A stretch of DNA of 11,730 nucleotides, taken from assembly GCA_009692985.1 (NCBI GenBank), contig SHYF01000040.1, positions 1-11,730 on the forward strand, given 5' to 3'. Both the position numbers and the translations under genes were made by a program. This DNA is from Dehalococcoidia bacterium. GTDB lineage: Bacteria; Chloroflexota; Dehalococcoidia; Lucifugimonadales; SHYF01. The notes beneath the pieces are model-generated. The model made no database searches. It was not told the DNA's origin and saw only the letters and a program-made list of their open reading frames with translations. Shown here one piece after another: positions 1 to 6,314 of this stretch (position 1 is its first letter; each line of letters opens with the position of its first letter).

Positions 1-141
1 GGTGGGCGCAGGTTTCGCCGTTGCGGTCGGCGAGGGTGTAGGTTCTTCGCCCGGGCCGCAGGCCAATAGAAAGGCCAGAAGAGGGATGAGGAAAGCAGCA
101 ATCAGGGACCGCCAAGGGCGATGCATGCTAAGGCTTTTCAT
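1..141 (-). CDS. Lipoprotein, N-terminal part only (runs off the left edge)
   Basis: The first 47 codons of a minus-strand gene are visible, and the frame stays open to base 1. The ATG is at 141-139. A GGAGG ribosome site (bases 149-153 on the plus strand) lies 7 nt upstream, which fixes the start; a second in-frame ATG at 126 is less likely. Residues 1-12 are basic, residues 13-27 are a hydrophobic segment, and the lipobox ends LLAC with Cys28 as the predicted lipidated residue. A Pro/Thr-rich stretch (EEPTPSPTATAKPAPT) follows, as is common after the anchor in secreted Chloroflexota lipoproteins. The product should be exported and tethered to the membrane. Its functional domain, perhaps a solute-binding or other extracellular domain, lies outside the window and cannot be named. 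Confidence 0.8.
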   Translation of the reverse strand, partial: MKSLSMHRPWRSLIAAFLIPLLAFLLACGPGEEPTPSPTATAKPAPT

Positions 142-230
142 CGGTGTTCCTCCGTCTTCGAACGTAACAACTGTCCAACCATCACGGTACTTAATTCGGG
201 GCAGACGCTGAGCGCCACTAGTAATTGCCA

Positions 231-259
231 AATATAATCAGGTATTTCGGCAGTGTCAA
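231..259 (-). promoter_or_regulatory. Sigma-70-like promoter for the lipoprotein gene
   Basis: On the minus strand TTGACA (plus-strand bases 254-259) is followed, after exactly 17 bp, by TATATT (231-236). The -35 box is a perfect match and the -10 box matches five of six. Transcription would start near base 224, leaving a leader of about 83 nt before the ATG at 141. This is the best promoter by consensus in the window. Confidence 0.7.
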
Positions 260-657
260 TCTGTTATCGGCTAGTGAAGCGATTCACAAACGTTAGGTAG
301 CGAATTACTCAAGCCTTAAGAGAGCGTCATTTCACACGCACAGGCACAGCCACTGGGCAGTACAGCCTCATATGTGCCACTGAGCCAGTGGAAACATGTA
401 GCTGCGACATCCTTGGTAACCAGACTTGTGTTGGGGTGCTCACTGGTCAGCCTTGTGAAATATCCAGGGGCAACTGCGTCCAGAGCAGGATCTGATGTGG
501 ACCCGGATTTCGGACAGGTGTCAAACCATACGAGCAGAGTAAGGCGTCAATTTGTCAATAAGGCCAAATCCTTACGGTCCAGCCCCTGTTGCATCCCGAA
601 GCCCACGCCTATAGTATGGGCTGCGCAAACCATCCTGCTTTTCCGGAGGAGCACACA
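260..657. other. Gene-free region upstream of the ThDP enzyme
   Basis: No open frame here has a ribosome site or a recognisable protein. A perfect 6-bp stem with a 3-nt loop lies at 377-391 (CCACTG-AGC-CAGTGG), and GCCACTG also occurs at 349-355. A weak possible promoter for the next gene is TTGCAT (589-594), 17 bp, TAGTAT (612-617). It would give a leader of about 34 nt, but its match to consensus is poor. Otherwise I see nothing. Confidence 0.4.
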
Positions 658-2310
658 ATGGCTCGACTCAATGGAGGCCAGGCAGTCATCGAGTCCCTGC
701 TCGCCCAGGGCGTAGACACCATCTTCGGCATCATATCCGTCCACACCCTGGACATTTACGATGCCCTCTACGACCATCGGGAGGCAATCCGTTTCATCAG
801 CACCCGCCACGAGCACGCCGCCGCCACCATGGCCGATGGCTATGCCAGGGCCACGGGCCGGCCAGGCGTGTGTTTCACCAGCACTGGCCCGGGCGCGGCC
901 TACTCCATGGGCGGTATAGGCGAGGCCTACGCAGCTTCATCGCCGGTCCTTCACATCACCAGCACTGCCGAAGAGGATCTGTATGCCCGCGGTCTGGGCG
1001 CCACCCACGATACCAAGGACCAGCTTGGCATGTTGAATACAGTGAGCGGGTGGGCCTGCCATGTCCGCCGTCCAGAGGAGGTACCAGACCGCATCTACGA
1101 GGCATTTGTGCGGTTTCAGACCCAGCGTCCTCGGCCCATTGCCATCGAGATTCCCGTGGACGTGCAATCCCAGGTGGCGGAGATGGAAATCCCCCAGCGG
1201 ACCGAAATCTCGCCACCCCAGGGAGACCCAGCGCTGGTGGAGCGCGCGGCGCGGGCGCTCCTCTCCGGCAAGCGGGTCGCCATCTGGGCCGGCGCCGGCG
1301 TCCACCGATCCGGCGCATCGGCGGAGTTGGTGCGCCTGGCTGAGACACTAGGCGTCCCAGTGTTCGCAACGCAAGAGGGCAAGGGGGCCATTCCACAGGA
1401 CCATCCCCTGAGTCTGGGCGTGTTAGGAGGCATGTCGCCGTTCCTTCGGCCCAACCCGGTTCAGGACCCTGTCCGTGCCTTTATGGAAAGCCTGGACACC
1501 CTCCTGGTCGTAGGCTCCAGCCTGTCGCACCTGAAAACCAAGGCTGTGGGCCTGCAAATGCCGCCCAACCTGGTCCACGTGGACATTGACCCAGACCCAG
1601 TGGGCAAGCTGTACCCGACTGCGGTAGGCGTGGTGGGCGATGCGAGGATGGTGCTAAGGCAGATTACCGCCGCCGTACATGGCAAGACGGCGCACCTGGC
1701 CCCCGGATTCCAGCGAGAGGTTTCCGAGGTGAAGGATAAGGCCGCCCAATACTGGTGGCAGTTCATGCCCAACCAGATGCGGACTTTTGAAGCCATTCGC
1801 GGCGTCACGGCCCGCGACGCTATATTCATGGGCGATGCCTCCGTGTCTGCCCTGCGAGGTTCCACCTACTGCTTGCCCGCCACCGACCAGAGGACATACT
1901 TCACACCTCACTGGCTGGGGCTGGGCTTCGCCTTCCCCGCCGCGGCAGGAGCTAAAGCGGGCCTGCCGGACCGCCAGGTGGTCTGCATCACAGGCGACGG
2001 CGGCTTCCAGTTCAACATGCAGGAGATAGGCACCTGCGTCCAGTACGGCCTGAATCCCGTGGTGCTTGTGTTCAACGACAACGCCTGGGGCATCTTGAAG
2101 ATGCGCCAGCGCGATCTCATGGGGGGTCGGTTCATAGGCACCGACCTGGTCAACCCCGACTTCGTGAAGCTGGCCGAGTCCTACGGCGCCAACGGCGTCC
2201 GCGTCAGCTCAGTCAAGGAGCTGGTGCCTGCGTTGGGATCGGCGCTCAAGTCGGACACCATCACCATCATAGACGTGCAGACACCGGACGGGTTTGAGAA
2301 CTTCACGTAG
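658..2310 (+). CDS. Thiamine-diphosphate-dependent enzyme, acetolactate synthase/2-oxo acid decarboxylase type
   Basis: The 550-residue product has the three-domain order of the POX/AHAS superfamily: pyrimidine-binding domain (about 1-170), central DHS-like domain (about 190-330, with AGAG near the start), and diphosphate-binding domain (about 370-535). Glu52 in RHEHAAATMADGYAR is the family glutamate that activates the cofactor. The Mg-ThDP motif begins GDGG at 446 and ends NDN at 473-475. The enzyme should be a soluble oligomer that decarboxylates or ligates 2-oxo acids. The start is ATG 658, because GGAGGA lies at 645-650 with 7 nt spacing; the open frame extends upstream to 589 without a ribosome site. 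No acetolactate-synthase small subunit or other branched-chain gene is adjacent, so a catabolic decarboxylase or carboligase is at least as likely as biosynthetic IlvB. The substrate cannot be read from the sequence. Confidence 0.88.
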   Translation: MARLNGGQAVIESLLAQGVDTIFGIISVHTLDIYDALYDHREAIRFISTRHEHAAATMADGYARATGRPGVCFTSTGPGAAYSMGGIGEAYAASSPVLHITSTAEEDLYARGLGATHDTKDQLGMLNTVSGWACHVRRPEEVPDRIYEAFVRFQTQRPRPIAIEIPVDVQSQVAEMEIPQRTEISPPQGDPALVERAARALLSGKRVAIWAGAGVHRSGASAELVRLAETLGVPVFATQEGKGAIPQDHPLSLGVLGGMSPFLRPNPVQDPVRAFMESLDTLLVVGSSLSHLKTKAVGLQMPPNLVHVDIDPDPVGKLYPTAVGVVGDARMVLRQITAAVHGKTAHLAPGFQREVSEVKDKAAQYWWQFMPNQMRTFEAIRGVTARDAIFMGDASVSALRGSTYCLPATDQRTYFTPHWLGLGFAFPAAAGAKAGLPDRQVVCITGDGGFQFNMQEIGTCVQYGLNPVVLVFNDNAWGILKMRQRDLMGGRFIGTDLVNPDFVKLAESYGANGVRVSSVKELVPALGSALKSDTITIIDVQTPDGFENFT

Positions 2311-2342
2311 GAGCCAGCAGGCTGCGAACGCCTGTCTGCTTG

Positions 2343-2383
2343 TTGACGGCTCTCTGATAATCAGATTCTAATATAATCTTAGA
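2343..2383 (+). promoter_or_regulatory. AT-rich promoter/operator of the toxin-antitoxin pair
   Basis: A perfect TATAAT lies at 2372-2377, but TTGACG at 2343-2348 is 23 bp away, so no well-spaced -35 is present. Two small dyads surround the box: TGAT-A-ATCA (2355-2363) and AGATT-N7-AATCT (2363-2367 with 2375-2379). ATAATC is repeated at 2357-2362 and 2373-2378. Phd/YefM-type antitoxins commonly repress their own operon by binding such dyads over the -10 box. Initiation near 2384 would leave only about 7 nt before the ATG, so the mRNA may be almost leaderless. Confidence 0.45.
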
Positions 2384-2390
2384 AGCTGAA

Positions 2391-2660
2391 ATGGATACTG
2401 AGGTTACAGCCACACAGTTCTCTAGGTCCCTGTCCGATATCCTCAACCGTGTGCGTTACAGGCGAGAGAGGTTTGTCATCGTGCGCAACGGAGAACCCGT
2501 GGCTACCCTGACTCCTGCCGGGGCATCGCCTAGCGTAACCGTGGCCGAAGTCATAGCCTCCATGGGGCGTCTCAAGATGCCTGGCGATGGGTATGCCGAT
2601 GATTTGGAGCAAACTCAAAGCTCCCAACCCAAGGCGGAGCTAGCAGTGTGGCCGTCCTAA
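2391..2660 (+). CDS. Phd/YefM-family antitoxin
   Basis: This 89-residue protein has the N-terminal Phd/YefM pattern: a beta strand and helix (ATQFSRSLSDILNRVRYR), then RERFVIVRNGEPVATLTP, matching the family core (I/V)-x-R-x-G-x-P-V-A. That half normally dimerises and binds DNA. The variable C-terminal part (about 45-89, acidic and polar) would wrap around and inhibit the toxin. The ATG at 2391 is preceded by a weak AGAAG (2381-2385). The last 13 nt overlap the toxin reading frame, as expected for a co-translated toxin-antitoxin operon. The operator-like dyads just upstream suggest autorepression. It neutralises the PIN toxin encoded next. Confidence 0.85.
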   Translation: MDTEVTATQFSRSLSDILNRVRYRRERFVIVRNGEPVATLTPAGASPSVTVAEVIASMGRLKMPGDGYADDLEQTQSSQPKAELAVWPS

Positions 2661-3061
2661 TAGACTCCAGCGTCTTCATCGGTTTGGAGCGTCGTGGCCT
2701 CCCGATTCAAGCGATAGGCGCTGAGATACCATCAGACGAGTCTGTCGCACTTTCCGCCATCACCGCCTCCGAGTTGCTCGTTGGCGTTCACCGTGCCGTC
2801 ACTCAGGCCCAGCGCGTGACCCGAGAGTCCTTGGTGGAGGCCATCCTTAGCGCATTTCCCATACTGCCATTCGACCTTCAGGTAGCGCGTATCCACGCCC
2901 GTCTCCTCGGTGAACTTCTTGGTTCAGGCCAGACCGTTGGTGCCCACGACCTTCTGATTGCTGCCACCGCCTTGGCCTTCGGATACAATGTACTTACCGA
3001 TAATCTCCGCGACTTTCAGAAGGTGCCTGGCTTGCAGGTGCGCCAGCCACGCTGGAGATAG
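2648..3061 (+). CDS. vapC: VapC-like toxin, PIN-domain ribonuclease
   Basis: The 137-residue product shows the PIN-domain acidic set: Asp6 (LIDSSVFIG), Glu42 (TASELLVG), Asp101 (GAHDLLIAATAL) and Asp118 in TDNLRDF, which together hold Mg2+ for RNA cleavage. Its length and motif spacing are normal for VapC. Targets in this family are usually tRNA or rRNA, but the target here is unknown. The start is GTG 2648, supported by GGAG at 2636-2639 with 8 nt spacing and by overlap with the antitoxin stop at 2660. It is paired with a Phd/YefM-like rather than a typical VapB antitoxin, a common mix. The gene ends 23 bp from the convergent CAP locus. All catalytic residues are present, so it should be active. 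Confidence 0.88.
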   Translation: MAVLIDSSVFIGLERRGLPIQAIGAEIPSDESVALSAITASELLVGVHRAVTQAQRVTRESLVEAILSAFPILPFDLQVARIHARLLGELLGSGQTVGAHDLLIAATALAFGYNVLTDNLRDFQKVPGLQVRQPRWR

Positions 3062-3084
3062 TGGCCCGTCTTGGCATCGGCCTT

Positions 3085-3777
3085 TCACAAGCCCAAACTG
3101 AGCAACTCAGAAGGACGGTACTCGCCATCATATAGTACCCTCACACCCACCCTTGGAGCATCCGCTCTGTATTTGAACTCGAATACCAACCTGTCCTGTA
3201 CAAAGACTCCTGCTGTCGGAAACTGATGACAGGGCACGTATTCCTGACTTGAATAAGGCAGAGCCAATCTGAAGGTAAAGCAAGTGAGAGGCTGAGGTAG
3301 CTTAGACCCAACATATTTGGTCGCAACCACAACTGTTAGCTTGTACCCTTGTTGTCGGCCACCTTCCAGGCGTTTCTCGTATACCACAAAATTCCAATCT
3401 TGCCAGGATATCTTTGGGTTTAATGTGGAGGTTGGCGTAGGAGAAGGAGTAGGTGTCACGGGTGTTGGCGTCGGTGTGCGCGTTGGTGCAACAGTTGGCA
3501 AAGGCGTTGCAGTATGTGTTGGCAATGGAGTCGCGGTCGAGGTTTGGAGTGCCGAAACAGAAGCGGGTGATGGAACGAAGAATGAAATATTTGTTAACGG
3601 GAATCTCACCTGATCGCTCCACAGGAGAACAGTGTAGACACCAGGTGCCAAAGCTCTGCTTCCAAGATTCGCAACAACCTGAAAACTCCCCGTTTCGGTC
3701 CAAGAAGCTGCCACCACGGCTGAGGGTTGAAGGCTCGGATAGTAAGAGCCTGGCGGTGCTGGTGGAATAATATGCAC
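3085..3777 (-). CDS. Probable C-terminal part of the CAP protein beyond an amber codon: Thr/Pro linker plus beta-rich domain
   Basis: The open segment encodes 230 residues from a GTG at 3777, but that start has no convincing ribosome site. Reading upstream in the same frame there are 13 more sense codons (PQSYSVGNSPEPL), then the TAG (3817-3819) that ends the CAP gene. The region therefore looks like the downstream half of one protein, not an independent gene. Residues about 1-70 (YTVLLWSDQVRFPLTNISFFV) complete a beta-sandwich-like domain begun before the TAG. Residues 79-122 (bases 3412-3543) are a Thr/Pro linker with TATPLPT repeated. Residues 123-230 form another beta-rich domain with two cysteines (TCFTF, VPCHQ). 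There is no signal peptide, so export would require fusion to the upstream part. The function of the last domain is unrecognised. Confidence 0.6.
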   Translation of the reverse strand: MHIIPPAPPGSYYPSLQPSAVVAASWTETGSFQVVANLGSRALAPGVYTVLLWSDQVRFPLTNISFFVPSPASVSALQTSTATPLPTHTATPLPTVAPTRTPTPTPVTPTPSPTPTSTLNPKISWQDWNFVVYEKRLEGGRQQGYKLTVVVATKYVGSKLPQPLTCFTFRLALPYSSQEYVPCHQFPTAGVFVQDRLVFEFKYRADAPRVGVRVLYDGEYRPSELLSLGL

Positions 3778-3816
3778 GAGAGGTTCGGGACTATTACCTA
3801 CCGAGTAGGATTGTGG

Positions 3817-4944
3817 CTAACTTAACAACTGGGCATGGTTGTAGGCGGTTGGAGGCGGATCATAGTAGACATCGATGGAATAAAGTGAGCCGACAGAAGG
3901 ATCCAGGGTGCCGGCAAGCGTCAATGTTCCATCCTGCAGTCGTGGAGCCTGGCTGAAGTTCAAGTACATCTCTTCGAATTGCTGGCTGAGAGCCAGCCTT
4001 GTTCGGTTATAGGCAATGCCAATGTTCACGTACTGATGCTCTGGACGCAAAATGTTGTCACGATGTCCCCAGTCTGAGGATGCATCGTCATACATCATGC
4101 CAAACTCAAGACTAGCCAGATGCGCTTTAGGGTCCAGCAACGCGTAATTCGCACGATCGTTGGGGTCCTGGGTTCCCGCATACCCAGCATTCTCGCCGTT
4201 ACTGCCTAGACCACCAGCCAGCGTATAGCACATGTATGGCTTCATCCCGCCACTGTCTATATGGCCTAGGTAGAAATTAGCCAGCATATCATCAGCATGT
4301 TGTTGCGCAGCAGGGTTTGTGCCCAGCTTGACGGGCACTAGCCCCGCCTTTTTGCGGTCGGCATTGATAAGATGAAGCATATATACGCGTAACTGCTGCA
4401 GGTCGGCGCTGGGTGTGGGTGTTTGGGTAGGCTGAACGGTGCGAGTCGCTGTGGGGGGAACACTCACAGGGTTTGGAATGTTCGTAACAACCGGAGACGT
4501 TATAGTACGTCCGTCTCCCGGCTGTGACTGGCTTTTCAACCAACTGGCTATCGCGCCGCGAGACTTCTCTAGCTCTTGAGGGATTTCCTTAGAACGAGTG
4601 ACGGCTATCTGTACAGCGTTGTGGAGATTGAGGCTTCCGTTCTCGTTACGGTACTGCCAGAGCCCCCAACCTATCCAAGAGAAATATGCAATCAACGCGA
4701 TGGCAAGGGTCCGGGTCAGGATCTTCCTCATGCCGCGGATTGGTTGATTATGTCCATATGAAGGTACAGAAGAGCCATGGTTGGGCCAGTCGGGAGGGCC
4801 ATCATTGGGACTGCCCGGGGTGACATCCGTCCCACGCCACACCTGCCGTCCTTCCTTGTGGCCAGACCGCCTGGCCACACAAGAGACACAAGTGCAGGCT
4901 GGGGGGTGATAATCCGAATGGCCAGTGCCAGCAGGTCTATTCAT
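3817..4944 (-). CDS. Membrane-anchored CAP/SCP-domain protein with cytosolic CxCxxC tail
   Basis: The 375-residue product contains a cysteine cluster near the N-terminus (Cys17, Cys19, Cys22 in ACTCVSC), a basic stretch, one membrane segment (about 75-96) and a juxtamembrane helix. A Thr/Pro-rich linker (about 160-180) leads to a CAP domain (about 183-330). The CAP cavity residues are visible: His228 (LGHID), Glu251 (GENAGY) and His294 (DWGHRDNIL), plus the typical NIGIAY strand. The domain should lie outside the cell; bacterial CAP proteins are little understood, with proposed envelope, lipid-binding or protease-like roles. A beta domain starts at about 340 (GTLTLAGTLDPSVGSLYSID) and is cut by TAG at 3819-3817; its apparent remainder continues in frame. 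The start is uncertain: ATG 4944 is used here, while TTG 4956 has a marginal GGTGA 9 nt upstream. Sampled lines of this locus have lower G+C than neighbouring genes. Confidence 0.75.
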   Translation of the reverse strand: MNRPAGTGHSDYHPPACTCVSCVARRSGHKEGRQVWRGTDVTPGSPNDGPPDWPNHGSSVPSYGHNQPIRGMRKILTRTLAIALIAYFSWIGWGLWQYRNENGSLNLHNAVQIAVTRSKEIPQELEKSRGAIASWLKSQSQPGDGRTITSPVVTNIPNPVSVPPTATRTVQPTQTPTPSADLQQLRVYMLHLINADRKKAGLVPVKLGTNPAAQQHADDMLANFYLGHIDSGGMKPYMCYTLAGGLGSNGENAGYAGTQDPNDRANYALLDPKAHLASLEFGMMYDDASSDWGHRDNILRPEHQYVNIGIAYNRTRLALSQQFEEMYLNFSQAPRLQDGTLTLAGTLDPSVGSLYSIDVYYDPPPTAYNHAQLLS

Positions 4945-4956
4945 CTCGTTTGCCAA

Positions 4957-5374
4957 TATGAGGGTTCACCGAGATTCCCCATTTGGGTTACCCCTGGCCC
5001 TTCAGTGAGGCCAGAATGGGATGGCACAATTCAGCACTTGTGTTAAGCACCAGCAACCTTCTTTCGCTCCGACAGGCGTTTCCTCTCCTAAATCTCGCTC
5101 CCAGCTTCTGCAACTACCATCCCCCCCTGCCACTCTCCCATTCCGCCTCTGCCTTCCCATCCCGTATCATCTTGATGGCATCATTTCAACCCATCTGAAT
5201 ACGGAGCGGCATGTCTGGACAAACAATCAGACCCCAGCTTTGGCATTTCGGCACATTTTCGTATCTGCCCAAAGCTGCAAAATTACGAAAGTCAATCATG
5301 TTCCAAAGGAGGACAATCAAACCGACCGCATGCCCTTATGCCTGTTTGCCCGTCCGACCGTATGCCCGCCTTGC
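4957..5374. other. Gene-free region between the CAP gene and the aldolase gene
   Basis: Both flanking genes are on the minus strand, so this region should contain the aldolase terminator and the CAP promoter. I could not identify either with confidence. The plus strand is pyrimidine-rich from about 5068 to 5165. Short open frames here lack ribosome sites and one merely runs antisense into the aldolase. Confidence 0.35.
5322..5367. repeat. Short direct repeat downstream of the aldolase gene
   Basis: CCGACCGCATGCCC (5322-5335) and CCGACCGTATGCCC (5354-5367) differ at one of 14 positions and are spaced 32 bp apart. They begin just after the aldolase stop codon. TGCC-rich sequence continues through the end of the gene. 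No function is evident. Confidence 0.5.
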
Positions 5375-6175
5375 CTACTTGCCTGTCTTGGCCTTGTCCA
5401 GCCACTCCTTCCACTGCTTGGCGCCTGTGGTAATGATGTTGGCAGTAGCAATGTTCACAAACTGCACCCCGGAGTCCAGGAAGTGCTTGATCCTCTCTTG
5501 GGGAAAGCTGGCAAAGGAGCCTACCCCCACAGCAACGCCCGCCCGATACGTCTCGGCAATTATCTTGTCTATGGCATTCAGGACCACCGGTTCCGTCAGC
5601 TTGCCCGGATAGCCCAGCGACTGCGATAGGTCGCTGGACCCAATCTGCACCACGTCTATCCCCTTCACCGTAAGTATCTCCGGCAGGTTCCTCACACCCT
5701 CGCCGCTTTCTATCATTATGACCACCATAATCTCCTCGTTAGCCTGCTTGACGTAGTCGCTGGCGGACATCTGGAACCCGTAGCCCGTCTGCCTGCCTGC
5801 GCCAAACATGCCCCTCTTGCCTATGGGGTGGTACTTCATCGAGTCCACCACCGCTTGCGCCTCTGCCTTGGTGTCCACGTGCGGCACGATGATTCCCATA
5901 GCACCGATGTCCAGTATCCGCAGTATGTAGCCTGGGTACTGCCCCGGCAGTTGCTCCGGGATACGCACCAGGGACGTCGTGCCGCCGATCTCCGCGGCCC
6001 GCACCATGTGGGCCAGGCTCTCGTAAGTGGTGGCCGAGTGCTCCATGTCCATGTACACGAAGTCCAACCCAGCGTAGCCTAGTATCTCCACCACATCGGG
6101 GGAAGGGAACATGATCTCTGAGCCGAATACGACCTCTCCTGCCTTTAGCTTTGCCTTGGTCTTGTTCTTCTGCAC
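5375..6175 (-). CDS. HpcH/HpaI-type aldolase (2-oxo acid aldolase, class II)
   Basis: The 266-residue TIM-barrel protein matches the HpcH/HpaI family in length and motif order. DFVYMDMEHS carries His46, the probable catalytic base; LVRIP carries Arg71, which binds the 2-oxo acid. GIIVPHVDTKAEAQ is followed by the YHPIGKRG loop. IMIESGEGVRNLPEI and GSSDLSQSLGYPG supply the metal ligands Glu156 and Asp182. Enzymes of this family reversibly cleave 4-hydroxy-2-oxo acids to pyruvate, or glyoxylate, plus an aldehyde in aromatic and sugar-acid catabolism. The actual substrate is unknown. The start is GTG 6175: AAGGAGG (plus-strand 6180-6186) lies 4 nt upstream, and the overlapping ATG at 6177 is out of frame. 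The gene stands alone on the minus strand, behind a good promoter shared back-to-back with the ThyX-like gene. Confidence 0.88.
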   Translation of the reverse strand: MQKNKTKAKLKAGEVVFGSEIMFPSPDVVEILGYAGLDFVYMDMEHSATTYESLAHMVRAAEIGGTTSLVRIPEQLPGQYPGYILRILDIGAMGIIVPHVDTKAEAQAVVDSMKYHPIGKRGMFGAGRQTGYGFQMSASDYVKQANEEIMVVIMIESGEGVRNLPEILTVKGIDVVQIGSSDLSQSLGYPGKLTEPVVLNAIDKIIAETYRAGVAVGVGSFASFPQERIKHFLDSGVQFVNIATANIITTGAKQWKEWLDKAKTGK

Positions 6176-6216
6176 ATCTCCTCCTTTATGAGCCGGTGTA
6201 CCTGCTAGTCGAGTGC

Positions 6217-6245
6217 ATCATATATTCGGCGATTGCCCCCGTCAA
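6217..6245 (-). promoter_or_regulatory. Sigma-70-like promoter for the aldolase gene
   Basis: On the minus strand TTGACG (plus-strand 6240-6245) is followed after 17 bp by TATGAT (6217-6222). Each box matches the consensus at five of six positions. Transcription would start near 6210, giving a leader of about 35 nt that contains the AAGGAGG ribosome site. Confidence 0.65.
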
Positions 6246-6259
6246 AGGCGTGGCCTGCC

Positions 6260-6289
6260 TTGAACCGATACCTTACCTACGGCTATGAT
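6260..6289 (+). promoter_or_regulatory. Sigma-70-like promoter for the ThyX-like gene
   Basis: TTGAAC (6260-6265) is followed after 18 bp by TATGAT (6284-6289). Initiation would fall near 6296. That is downstream of the in-frame ATGs at 6285 and 6288, but upstream of the AGGAG at 6306-6310. The promoter therefore supports GTG 6315 as the true start of the next gene. Confidence 0.5.
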
Positions 6290-6314
6290 GTCACCAACCG
6301 GATTTAGGAGTACC

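Noticed and set aside
2..211. A 69-codon plus-strand open frame at the left edge
   Set aside because: It is antisense to the lipoprotein start, which has a lipobox, ribosome site and promoter. The plus-strand frame has none of these.
377..391. Perfect 6-bp hairpin CCACTG-AGC-CAGTGG as a terminator or RNA element
   Set aside because: Short stem, no T run, and no adjacent gene end on either strand; compatible with chance.
589..657. Extended start for the ThDP enzyme
   Set aside because: The extra 23 codons have no family similarity and no ribosome site, whereas ATG 658 has GGAGGA 7 nt upstream.
870..1454. Several open frames on both strands inside the ThDP gene
   Set aside because: They are shadows of high-G+C codons in a clearly recognisable enzyme; their Arg/Pro/Gly-rich products have no motifs.
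2311..2352. Terminator after the ThDP gene (GAGCC...GGCTC enclosing CAGGC...GCCTG)
   Set aside because: Stems of only 5 bp and no T run; possible but not supportable.
3412..3543. Repetitive GTTGG/GTGTTGGCG sequence as a CRISPR or satellite
   Set aside because: The period is irregular and matches Thr-Pro codons of a linker on the minus strand.
3085..4944. Pyrrolysine or genome-wide amber recoding
   Set aside because: Three other genes in the window end at TAG in the expected place, and no pyl genes are visible. A local nonsense codon or readthrough is simpler.
5021..5629. A 202-codon plus-strand open frame
   Set aside because: Its second half is antisense to the aldolase, its composition follows the pyrimidine-rich spacer, and it has no ribosome site or motif.
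6285..6314. ATG 6285 as the start of the ThyX-like gene
   Set aside because: It overlaps the predicted -10 box TATGAT and has no ribosome site; GTG 6315 has AGGAG 4 nt upstream.
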